From contig NC_091107.1 of NCBI RefSeq assembly GCF_024713975.1, positions 17,301,001 to 17,365,000 of the forward strand: a stretch of 64,000 bases of DNA, in the 5' to 3' direction. The translations under genes and the position numbers were made by a program. The notes under the pieces were generated by a model, which ran no database searches, was not told the origin of the DNA, and worked only from the letters and a program-made list of their open reading frames with translations. Below, piece by piece: positions 48,534-63,030 of the stretch. The DNA comes from Paralichthys olivaceus (Eukaryota > Chordata > Actinopteri > Pleuronectiformes > Paralichthyidae). Positions within the stretch are counted from its first letter, which is position 1, and every line of letters starts with the position of its first letter.

Positions 48534-50559
48534 GGTTGCAGCGAGGGGCTCCGGGTCTCACCAAGGGAATAGGGGAAGGAGAGCGACGAGGCGACGAGGG
48601 ACGATGCTGTGCTTTGTCTGTGAGAGAGGAGCAGAGGTGAGAGGCAGAACTCCAAATGCTCAGAGAGGAAGATGACCAAACTGTACTAAAACTCTGAATT
48701 CAGAAAAGTTGTGGAAACACAGCAGGCGTCATTAAAAACTAACCCTAATAACTTTTAAAAAGGTCAAGAGAAATTACGACAAAATCCTCAGAGAAAACAT
48801 TTATAAAACCTTACATCCCAATGAGAGCGGCTCCAACTAAACAAATGTTAGAGCATCTAAGTTCACCTTATTTGATTCCCCAGAAAGAGCTGAAAAAAGT
48901 CCAGTTACCTCCACCGACCACTATGTACCGTCCAGTGTGCCACACAGTGGATTTGGCACACTGGATTTGGCAAAACCTGAATGTCGGGAGTGTCTTACCT
49001 CTAATGCCTACCTATCCTATTAAAGTGGTCTGTGAATCCAGGCCATTGTCAGCTCAGCACCCATCACTCACACAGAGGGACACAGATGACAAATCTAATT
49101 GAACCTGACAGGGAGGTGGATATTATAATAATGTGTAACAGTAACACATATCCTCATGACACAACCCCATAAGCACATGTAAACTGGAATAAATAAAGAC
49201 AACAGGACAAGTAGCAGTGTTTCAATGAATCAAGAAGTTTGATAGATGCCAGAATCATTTCTTGTCTTTCATTTGTTTTGCTTCCTGTGATGATGTGACT
49301 AAAGGGAGTGTTGAAAGTTGAAAGAATATTAACGTCTACTGCCAGGGAATATTATTTACATTGAGGACATGTTTCTGCTCAACAGCAGCAGAAAGGAATG
49401 TGTAGTGGCAGCGAGAGTAAGTGTTGATTTTCTTATAATCCCCACAAGGACGTCAGAGGGTTAAATATAACTTTATCTCAACATGTTGATCATACGGTTG
49501 CCATGCAGGCAGAAAGATCCTCACACTGATTATGGTGCTGCTTTTGCTTTTGTGTTTGTTTGATACAAACCCACTTTGCATTTTCCCCAATGAAGTCAGT
49601 GGTTGTTTCTGTGCTCAGTAATTATTTATTAGACCGCTCAAGGTCTAGTGATATTGATCCACTTGGTAGTTTTATCTCTACTGTAAATGACAAAAATACA
49701 AATATCCACAGCAAAAAGTAGAAGGTGTATAAATACTTTTAAAAAAGCTTAACTAAGCAGGGAGCTGAGAAACCTGAATTAAAGCTGGTCATGACTTCTG
49801 TCTCACCCAGCTACAATCTCCATCACACTTTTTTCAGAAATTAAACAAACGTAGCAATTGTTTCTTCGTTTAGTTTATTAGCTTTTATATGGACAGAGTT
49901 ACATGGGTTACATTTACACAAGCTTTTGGAATTTGTTTATGCAAGCATTCTTTTGGCATGTTAGTTATTGCAACCAGATAAATGAATTGTTTTACACAAA
50001 GACGGGACCATAAATTAAGCTAAGACAACATTATTACTTATTTTGTGTATATATATGAAATAGTGTACAACCATACTTTTACAACTGGGAAATAGATGAA
50101 CATGAAACAAATATTTTAGAGTGTGTTTAGATTTGAATGTTCAGCATTAGACGATGCCTTCAAGGTCTAGGACCATTATACAATACATCCATGTTTCACC
50201 CAGTAAAGCAAAAACACAAACAATAACAATTGCATATATATATATGTGGATTAATACAACAAAACTACATACTAATGTTCACATTTTACCATTAAATTAG
50301 TAAATCCAAGGTGCAGAGGAAAAACAGAAAAATAGTGTTTATGTTTAAAGACATATAATATTCATGTAGCCTCCAGTACCACTTAGCAGATGTTGGTTGT
50401 ATTGTTTTTTATTAGAAACAAAACCAGGGAGTCTTAGAGTTTTGCAGTTACAGTTTCTTCAAAACACATATATTAGTGAGTCAAACTTAAGGAGCTAAAT
50501 TGAACTTTCCCTGGAAACTAACCTGACAAAATTAAGATTTCATACGCCTCATGTTACTG
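48534..50559. other. Intergenic region upstream of the peripherin-like gene
   Basis: No exon recognised. It contains the 5' flank of the peripherin-like gene and the 3' UTR of the coiled-coil gene, whose likely poly(A) signal (minus AATAAA) is at 50408-50413. Confidence 0.5.
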
Positions 50560-53500
50560 TCACAGCTTAGTACGCTCTCCTTTCAACACCTCGTCTGGAA
50601 TCCCTCCCATCCAGCCGTGCACCTCCGCCCTGCCCTGACCTTTGCCTTCACTGGCCTGTGATTCACGTATGAAGTGGTTGAGCATCTGCTCAGCCGACTG
50701 CAGGCTGGCCAGGCTACTATTTGCGTCTGACATCCTGCTCTCCGCCAGCATCCCGATAGCTGCCTCCCTGTCACTGTTGGTTCTCCAATGATGAATGATC
50801 TCATTATCTAAATCCCCGATAACTTCTTCCCCGGGGTGGTGGAGGTCCATCATGGCCTCGGTGCCCCTCAGCTCCTTTAGCATGTGGTGCCGTGCCAGAG
50901 GAATTTCCTCCAGGCTGGCTGACCGGATCAGGATGGAGGAGCCAAGGTTTGGACTTGAGGTGATCCTGTAATTGCCCTCAGCTGTCATGCTGTCAGAAAG
51001 ATTCTTGAAGCCAGAAGAGCAGACATTGCTTTGCGGTGCTGGTAAAATCTCATTATGGATTTTGAACTGCCGCAGTTGTGCAGAGTGCAGACTGACAGTT
51101 TCCTCACCCCCTGACTCGCTGTCTTTGTCCACATCTGCTTCTTGGTGTCTCCACGCATGATTTCTATTCGATCCTGTCAGTACAAATCGTGGGATCTCTT
51201 CCCCAATCTCTGACCAGTCAGACTCCTCCTCCTCTGGAACTGACCCTAGAGACTGCTCCTGCCCGCCAGCGTTAGTGTTGCCGTAGTTATGGCTGTCCAT
51301 GAACTGAGCCGGAGGGGGAGCGATGGGCAGAACCACCTGATTAATGGCATTGTCTGACTGAAAGTGAATGTTGGTTTTGTGCAGAACAGATGTTGCCTGT
51401 AAAGGTCATAAATGGGTTAAATGATGTAAAGTCCAATGAGATATTTATGAGTGATTAAAGAAAAAAGCTGATAAATGTACATTTAAGAACATTAGATAAT
51501 TTTACAGAGGAATTTTCAGTGTGTTTTTTTCTGCTTTCACCCACCACTGAATATGAATGTGTTTGTACAGTCACTGTCTGCCCAGAGCTCAAAGGTCAAG
51601 ATCTTACTTTGAATGTTTCCACACTGTTGCCAAATTTTGCATCAGTGAGCTGCTCCGTTAAAGCTGAGATACGCTGGTTCAACCTCTCACGTTCTCCTTC
51701 CATATTATGAGCCTAAGACAGGAAGTACAGCAGATGAACTTAGTCAGTGGCGAAGATTTCAATAAATCAGGGGCCATAAAGGGGCACATGTGTCAAAACG
51801 TATTTCTATATGTTCATGTTTTAATAAATAAGGAATTTATGTTTTTGTAGCTTCTGATCCAGAAAAACTAGTCTCACCACTGAGTTAAGCTTTTGCTGCA
51901 GGAGATGATTGGTCTGTTGTGTGGAGGAGCAGCTGTCATGAAGTCTAAAATAAGGCAAAGACAGAAAGAGGGAAAAAGTAAAGCAGGTTACAAGAATAGA
52001 ATATATTACAATCTAAATACAATATGTCTCACATGGTATAAGTTTAAGTATCAGTTGCAGATCATCGTCATAACTCTAAACCTGCATCCTTTACCTCTTA
52101 AACCTATCTGTGAGGCTGCTGAGCTCCATACGTGTCTTCTGAAGCTCTGCCTCCAAAATCTTTTGGCTGCTCACAAACTCCTCTCCCAAACACTCCATCC
52201 TCACTGCTGTCTTCAGCAAATTTTGATGCAGACCTTCATTCTTCTCCTGTAGTACCCTGTCAAAAACAGAAAAAGTATGACAATGTTTTGGATGTGAAAT
52301 TACACATATCAGTGTTTGCCATGGTATTTACATGCAAATTAATGGCCGAGTGGGTTTACCAGTTAATATAATCAACAGAGTTATGTCATACTTACATTAT
52401 TCTACCCAGCTCATGTGCCTTTTCCTGCATTAAAGAAAATAATAAATAATATTTATGGTGCACAACAAATAAAATGAAAAAGCATTCTTTTGACGACCAT
52501 TATTCAATAACCCTTAGTTTGTGCATGTAACTTATCTATTGTTCTGTAATAACTGAGTTAGTCACATGGTAACACGCACACTGGTGCTCAAATCAATACA
52601 CCATCAAATGAGTGGAACATAATTACATAACATGTTAATTAAGCAAGTAAAACACAGACAACTATTGACCTGTCTATAATTTCTTATTGAACATACAGTA
52701 ACAGTGGATTTCAGAAAGAGTCTTGAATATAATGCCATACCTTATGTGCTGATGAGTGAGAGAAACTTGTCCGTTCCTCCTCCAGGCTGGAGGGGCTCCG
52801 AGTGTTCCTGGCTGAGTCTGCTTTAGTTGCAAGAGACTCTGGCTTCCTGTATGAAGGGGGGCTGTCAGCAGAATGGCCCTTTAGATGAGTGTGGTGGTCG
52901 TCATGGCCATCATGGTCGTGGTCGTTGTTTTTGGAGTATGATTTGTTGGGATGTGACTCATGGGGATCTTCATGGTGATTTTGATGGGATTCAGTGTGGT
53001 GGTTTCCATGGTGATGTGAATGGGATTCAGTGAGGTGGTCTTCATGGTGATGCAGATGTGAGCCACCATGGTGGTCTCTATGGTGATGCTGATGGCCTGA
53101 ACTTTGTTGGACACCATGATGATGCTGATGGCTTGAACTGTGGTGGTCTCCATGGTGATTGTGATGGCCAGAGCTGTGTTGCTGAGTAAGGCCATGGTGA
53201 TGGTGATGTGGTGGGCTGTGGTCGTCTCCATGGTGATGTTGATGTTTTGTGCTATGGTCGTCTCCATGGTGATGTTGATGTTTTGGGCTATGGTCGTCTC
53301 CATGGTGATGTTGATGTTTTGGGCTGTGGTCGTCTCCATGGTGATGTGGATGTTTTGGGCTGTGGTCGTCTCCATGGTGATGATGATGTTTTGGGCTGTG
53401 GTCGTCTCCATGGTGATGTGGATGTTTTGGGCTGTGGTCGTCTCCATGGTGATGATGATGTTTTGGGCTGTGGTCATCTCCATGGTGATGTTGATGTTTT

Positions 53501-55657
53501 GGGCTGTGGTCGTCTCCATGGTGATGTTGATGTTTTGGGCTGTGGTCATCTCCATGTTGATGTTTTGGGCTGTGGTCGTCTCCATGGTGATGATGTTTTG
53601 GGTTGTGATGATCCCTGTGGTCATTGGATGATAGGCTGTGGTGTCTGTGTTGATGTGGTGTAGTAGGACGTTCATGATCTGGGTGGTTGCTGTGGTGGTG
53701 GTGACCTGAATTGTGGTCTCCATGGTCATGTGTTGGGGTGTGGCGACCTTCATGATGAGGACTTGTGTGGAGGGGGTCTTCATGATGATAATGATGAGTT
53801 GTATTATGGTTATCTTCATGGTGAGGAGCATGACCATGGTGGTCTCCATGGTGATGGTGTGGACCGTGGCCATGGTGCTCCCCATGGTGATAATGACTGG
53901 CCGGGCCATGATGGCCTCCATGATGATGGTGATGATGAGTTGCACTGTGGTGCTGTCCATGGTGGAGAGTTGGGCTGTAGCAATCTCCATGATGATGGTC
54001 TGCGTAGTGATGGTGATGTGATGGGCTGTGGTGGCCTCTGTGGGGCTGAAAAGTGTCATGGTGTTCATCGTGGTGATAGGTTGGGCTATGGTGATCGCTA
54101 TGGTGATCGTCATGATGATGATGATGATGACTGCGGTGTCCATGGTAATGATGATGACTTGTGTTGTGACGGTCTCTGTGGTGATGCTGAGGACTTGGGC
54201 TCCGGGATTCTTCATAGTGATGATGATGATGATGACCGGAAGTGTGGTCTCCTTGGTGACGTTGGTGGGATTTATAAGAAGAAGAGCAGACGTGATGCTG
54301 AGGAGTCTGTGAGTGAGGTTTTTTCACACAGCTAACGTTAGTGCAGCTTCTGGGCCTGTGATGCATGTGATTGGGGGAATCTGCAGAATTATAAGTGTGG
54401 TGGTGTTGGAACGACTTAGAGTTTGAGAGACGAGTGGAGTGCTGACTGTTGTGGGAGTGTCTGCTGGAGGTAACTGAGTCTGCACTGGTGGGCCGACTCC
54501 TCTGCTGCCTGTGTTTCTCAGTGCTGCCGTCTATCTTACTGGCTCTGGTGGAGGAGGCCTGCCGAGGACTGCAGGGTCTTTGAGCATCTGTGACCCCAAG
54601 GGTGGTGAGTCTCATCGGGCTGAGCACCTGTCGAGTGATCTCATTCAGAAAGGCAGAGAACTTCATTTTTTCCTTCATTAAATTCTTCTTGGCAATTTCA
54701 TCCATACTTCCATGACCCTCACTGTCTTTAGGTCCAGTGAGAGCCTCCATTGATTTGGACTTGCGGAAACTTCTGTCATTTCCAGAGCCTCTTGCAGCCT
54801 TCTGTGTTTTGCTGTGGGTAGATCTGATGCGGGAGGACTTGCCTTTCTCCCGTTTCTGTTTAGCTGATTTCCTCTTTTGATCACCCCGTCCATCTATCAA
54901 CGGGGCTGTGTCGTCTCCTTCTTCAGAATACCTGCGTTTCCCTGAAATGTCAGTACAGGACTGTGAGTGCTGAGGCTTCGTCTGTGGATCTTTGTCCCAA
55001 CGCTCACTGCTGGTGTCAGAGGACAGGCTGGAGGAAGATGCTGAGGAGGAGGAAGAGAGGGAAGAAGAGGAGAAGGAGGAAGGGGAGGACGATGTTGATG
55101 AAGAGGAAGAGGAGGAGGAGTTTGAGGAGGAGCTAGTGGAGGAACTCAGGGAGGTTTCTGTGAGAGAAACACGGTGGTGGTTTTGCTTGTGATGGTTATG
55201 GTGAGAGGGAGGACGATGAGTCTGGTCATTGACACTTGGACGTCGATTGTCGGGGGCGTGATCGCTGAAAATGCTGTCCTCTGCTGTTGAATGGCTGCTA
55301 GTTCAGACAGAAAGCAAGGGCGTTAATGTCACACAGGATTCTCTGCTACTTTAAACACAGGATTGTTACACCTCTTTCTCTACTGAAACACTTAGATGCA
55401 GACTTTTTACAAATGTAAGTAGAGTAGTAATATTGCCTGACTTACTCTTGGCTATTGGTGTCATCTGACTGGTGTGACTTTTGCTCGTAGTGGTGCTGAT
55501 GGTGGCCTCGATTTTGGTGATGGTTCTTCGTTGGTTGAGATTTTGAGTTTGCAGTCTTTCCACGCTTGTGGTCTTTTTCTTTATGGTCGCACATTTCTGT
55601 CAGCTGAGAGTCGTCCTCAGAAACTGGTACAATATTGATCCCTGGTGAAATATTTCC
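50560..55657 (-). CDS. Histidine-rich coiled-coil protein related to TJAP1/BEGAIN (5' end unresolved)
   Basis: Exons, transcript order: 55657-55446, 55297-52741 (2557 nt), 52424-52396, 52256-52095, 51944-51878, 51712-51608 and 51396-50560; 3969 nt in one frame, 1322 residues to TGA. No start codon is assigned: the first exon opens at an acceptor in phase 0; an ATG just inside the intron (55663) is a fallback. Seen, numbering from GNISPG: poly-Ser tract about 125-170; basic stretch and KFSAFLNEITRQVLSP at 283-298; His-rich region about 350-900; coiled coil 924-1045 (VLQEKNEGLHQNLL, FKRLHDSCSSTQQTNHLLQQ, ERERLNQRISALTEQLTDAK); acidic PEEEESDWSEIGEE in the 278-residue tail. The coiled coil aligns gaplessly to what I recall of TJAP1 (LLQEENEELRRR... 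FRRLQNSYTASQRTNQELED ... LLDAK). TJAP1 acts at tight junctions/Golgi and BEGAIN at synapses; the role here is unknown. Confidence 0.85.
53180..53622 (-). repeat. 36-bp coding minisatellite (GDDHSPKHxHHH)
   Basis: About eleven units of 36 bp (one of 30) inside the giant exon of the coiled-coil gene. Each encodes GDDHSPKH plus Q/H/P and three His. Unit sequence 'ccatggtgatgttgatgttt' followed by 'tgggctgtggtcgtct' on the plus strand. The variable residue runs Q,Q,Q,H,P,H,P,Q,Q,Q, then a divergent unit, so an H/P pair has itself been duplicated. Confidence 0.95.
55020..55160 (-). repeat. Coding poly-Ser low-complexity tract (GGA/GAA-rich on plus strand)
   Basis: The plus strand is a purine-rich GAGGA repeat. 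The minus strand reads as nearly continuous Ser codons in frame with the coiled-coil gene, so it is coding low complexity rather than an intron. Confidence 0.85.
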
Positions 55658-57736
55658 CTGCATTAAAACATTACATAATAATTCACAGTCACGACCATTA
55701 TGCTCTTTCCACAGAATAAATCCAGAAAAAAGAAACGTAAGAATATTTCAATGTAATGTTGAAATGTAAACTAGATAAAAACAATTGTAATTTCATACTA
55801 AATGATAAATAATAACTTATTCATAAAACTATACTACAGCAGCTACATGGTACTACTGCATAATTTGTACAAAAAAGTACAACTAAAAAAACATTATTCA
55901 TTTGAAATGAATGGAGAGCTACATGCTGTAAATATTTGAAAAAGGACTTATTTGTGCAAAATGCACAACTATAACACATTCAATTTGTAAAACAAAAAAA
56001 GTTGTATCATTCCAACATTATCAAGTTATTTCTATTTCAGACATTATATCAAATATTGAACTTTTCTTGATACATCTAAAAACATCTGTACTTACGTTCT
56101 CAAGAAGCTCCAGGGAAGACACAAGCAGAGATGTTCATTTGTATCAGCCTGTCTGTGATGACCCCAGTAATAGAAGTGGGAAGTACATGTGAACGCCTCA
56201 CAATCACACATCAATATATATACTCCTGTGCTGTCCAATGACAGAGGAGACAGTTTTGACAGCTTTAAACTCTATTAACTCTATTTTAGACTGTATGCAT
56301 TTGATAGATACCAATATGAATGATTAAAACACTGTTCTAATGTACAATTCTCTCTGTAGCTTTCTTGTTACATACAATTAATTTATTTAAATTAAATAAT
56401 AGTACATAGTAAATTAAGAAATGAGAAAATACTTTGGACAATGCCACTAGGACTCACTCTACCAAAACGTCAGAGGTTAATTATAAACCCAGAGGGATGG
56501 TATTGTGTGTGGGAATCAGATATCACCTTGTGCTTGTATGTTTTTAGAATTTTGGAATATTCACAGAACACTCTGCTTTTTGTGTTATCTGTGGTGATGC
56601 TGGATTAAGAACCAGAAAGCTTTGACGTGAGGGTAAATGTCAAACATTCAACCTTGACTGTGCAGAGCAGATGAACAGAAAAACAGTGCAGCCTACAGTA
56701 CACACGTTATCTACAAAGTGACAAGTTATTGATCGGGATGTCCCTATTATGTCACTGCAATGGGCAATGTAATAACTCAGAGCTACTGAGAAATAATTGA
56801 ACTCCAATAGAGTGACAAAAACAATTGCACTCCATAAGACAACATGATGTTTTAATAAACCACTCATGACAAATGTGTTCTGTGCTCTGAATTACATGAG
56901 ACAACCAAAATCAAAGGGTCGGGTTGTAATGTGTCATCCTCATTGTAAAGTGGCATCATGTATAATAATCATAGCCTCAGGCAACTTTCCCTCCATCAAT
57001 GCAATGTGACTCAGAACCTCTGTCGATCAATGACAAACCTACGCAGCTCTAACTGTTTGCCCGACACAGTGGAAAGTCAGAGGAGAACATGTGATGTATC
57101 TGTGACTTTCTACTGATACCACTCGCCAGGGGTTATTAAGAGAGTTCTCAAGGACAGTGTGTGACAACGTTACATCACACGAGATCAAGACCATCAGGAG
57201 CCCACTGATGATAACAGCTGCCACTGCCGATTATGCTGTGGTGTTTCTGACTCATTTTTCTCATGTAACTTATTACCTTACTACCCATTATAAGGATCCA
57301 GGGATAATTGATCACTTTCTTGAACACTGAGATAGGTCTGGGTTTTTTTTATTTATTTTTTATATTTTCCTTCTAATGATGCCATTACCGTTATTACAGC
57401 GTTTAGTAAAATGACTTAAAATGTGTGAGAAGGAAATGAGATGTCCACATGTGCTTGTTGACATCAGCTCTGTTACAGGTAAATGAACATTATGGAAAGA
57501 GCTCAACAACCCACACCACCTCTCAGGGTGACTCAGTGACCAACTGTATGGTCTGTTTGTAAAAGCATATACAGTGTATATATCAGGACGATATGTTGTG
57601 TAGGTCAACATGCAGCCATCCCCTGCTGTAGCTCATCAAACATGCAGTGCAGATTCAATAAGCTTTAAATTGACTGAGATGGTTTAAGGTTGGACAATGC
57701 TTTTAATTAATTGACCTGTGAGAATTAAAATACCAG

Positions 57737-57780
57737 TACTATGACATATGTACATATACATATATACATATGTCATAGTA
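57737..57780. repeat. Inverted repeat, 16-bp arms
   Basis: TACTATGACATATGTA at 57737-57752 and its exact complement at 57765-57780. The 12-base spacer is AT-rich and itself partly palindromic. Confidence 0.9.
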
Positions 57781-57861
57781 ATGCTAGATTATAAAATCAT
57801 GAGAGGAAAAAAAACATATGGGCAATGGGGTTAAGTTTAAACTCCTTATGAATAAAAACAC

Positions 57862-57985
57862 AATTAAATGGCACTCAGAAGAGCACATACTCCACCGTCA
57901 TGCATAATCCTAACAACAAACAAACAAACCAGCTTACACACAAACCGACAGGGGTGAAACCATAACCTCTATGGCAGGTAACTAT
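57862..57985 (+). repeat. Dispersed repeat family A, copy 9
   Basis: 'atggcactcagaagagcaca', 'aacaaacaaacaaaccagct', 'accgacaggggtgaaacc' and 'cataacctctatggcaggta'. The middle of the element is deleted. Confidence 0.65.
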
Positions 57986-58217
57986 CTGTAACTCATTAGA
58001 AAACATACAAAAATGCAACAAAGGTTGTTTCTCCAGAGAGGAGGCTCCTTATTCTAAGCCAAGGCTGAAATAATGATCCCATGAGAGTGCACACAGCCAG
58101 TGTACAGACACAAAGTGTGTATTACAGAGTGTATTGTCACTGGCCCTGTGCTCTGACCAGTCAGCCACTTCACTGACTTACAAAGGACATTGCTGAGGCA
58201 GTCCTGAGTCGGTCACA

Positions 58218-58231
58218 CCACTAGGGGGAGC
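58218..58231 (+). promoter_or_regulatory. CTCF core-like motif
   Basis: CCACTAGGGGGAGC fits 13 of 14 positions of the CTCF core CCASYAGRKGGCRS. It lies between the coiled-coil gene and zfpl1. Confidence 0.25.
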
Positions 58232-58607
58232 AATAAGCTAGATTTAAATTCTATATATATAAATTATAATATAATATATAAAAAAGCTGAGGCCTCTACA
58301 GTATCAGTCACAAACACACACAAACCCTTCAACTCTATGTGAGCTTGTATTTACTGCAGGTGAAATAAGCTCCAAACATGATCTTTGAAGGTAAATGTTT
58401 ATTAAGAGAGCAACTGAGTAGTTAGTTGCCATTACCATGCTTTTACGTATTGTGTGAAAAATGATTAATTCATAAATAAATTCATAAATCTTTCTTTGAA
58501 TAATTTACAATTTACTTTACCTGTGCACAGCAGATGATTCATTGACTGAAAAATATTGTTGTTGTTGTTGTTGTTGTTCTGGGTTTGGTTCCTCATGGTT
58601 GATGCAC

Positions 58608-58662
58608 TAATTGTAAGTCACTTTGGATAAAAGCGTCAACTAAATGAAATGTAATGTAAAAT
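58608..58662 (+). repeat. Teleost SINE/LINE tail fragment, second copy
   Basis: 'ttgtaagtcactttggataa', 'aagcgtcaactaaatgaaat' and 'gtaatgta', preceded by a (GTT)n run at 58558-58577. Confidence 0.7.
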
Positions 58663-59377
58663 TATGCAGTTCTGTTGTATTCCCATTTAATAGACAGTCA
58701 AAAAAACATCAGGGAAATGTACATACAGTATGTATGGCAACTCTAAAAGCAATGCACTCAATTTCAGAAATAAAGCAGACACCCATAAATAGTTATGTGT
58801 TAATAATTTGAGGGGGTATTCAATTCCAGTTCTAACCTCTTCTGAAAGGCCACTCAATTCAAATCCACATGTGGAATCCTTTTATAACCGTGTGAACGTT
58901 ACGTAACGTTTCATAGCTGAATATATACATTCTGACATTTCAACCAGCAAAGAATGTTCTCTCAACATCAAAAGTGTTTTAATTAGTTTCTACTGAACTT
59001 AAAAAAAGGTCAGTGACGAATGTTAGTTGGAACTGTAAATATAAATACTCTTTGTCAACAGATATTCAAAGCAACACCTACTGGACCCTTTATCTACTGT
59101 TCACTGTTTCAGGCCTTGGTCCAAGGTTAAACTTTCAGGTTGCTTTGCTGGGATCACAGAACACCTCCTGATTGTTGTGACATATTTTCATGGTCAGAGG
59201 GGACATGGCATGTTTCTAATGCCGGATGTAAATGAATGGATCCAGTGATTCCATTCTAAAGAGATGCAGCATCTCTTTTCCACTCAAGTTGGGGAAACAG
59301 CTCTCTCTATTGGGCTGACCGTGTATTGGAAAGTCCCAAGGTAACACAGAAGGAAGAGAATGAATCGATGCTCGTAT

Positions 59378-63030
<3,653 letters not shown>

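Larger units (their letters stand above)
55658..59377. other. 5' region of the coiled-coil gene and zfpl1 3' flank
   Basis: The remaining 5' exon(s) of the coiled-coil gene should lie here on the minus strand, but none is convincing. A possible 12-nt exon at 56096-56107 is noted under findings. Minus AATAAA at 58398-58403 may end zfpl1. One family A repeat and one SINE tail are present. Confidence 0.45.

Noticed and set aside
52881-54215. 444-residue minus-strand ORF of Thr/Ile/Met repeats
   Set aside because: Same strand but shifted by one base from the spliced His-rich frame; low-complexity shadow.
53140-54335. Long plus-strand ORFs rich in Met/Val/Trp or Gly/Asp/His opposite the His-rich exon
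   Set aside because: They are antisense readings of the 36-bp repeat; the minus frame joins six other exons in phase, whereas these have no splice or family support.
54992-55192. Plus-strand poly-Glu ORF
   Set aside because: Antisense shadow of the poly-Ser tract, which is in frame with the coiled-coil gene.
57039-57224. Minus-strand ORF with a signal-peptide-like N-terminus
   Set aside because: Its first codon is GTG rather than ATG, the ORF is short and no family or splice support exists.
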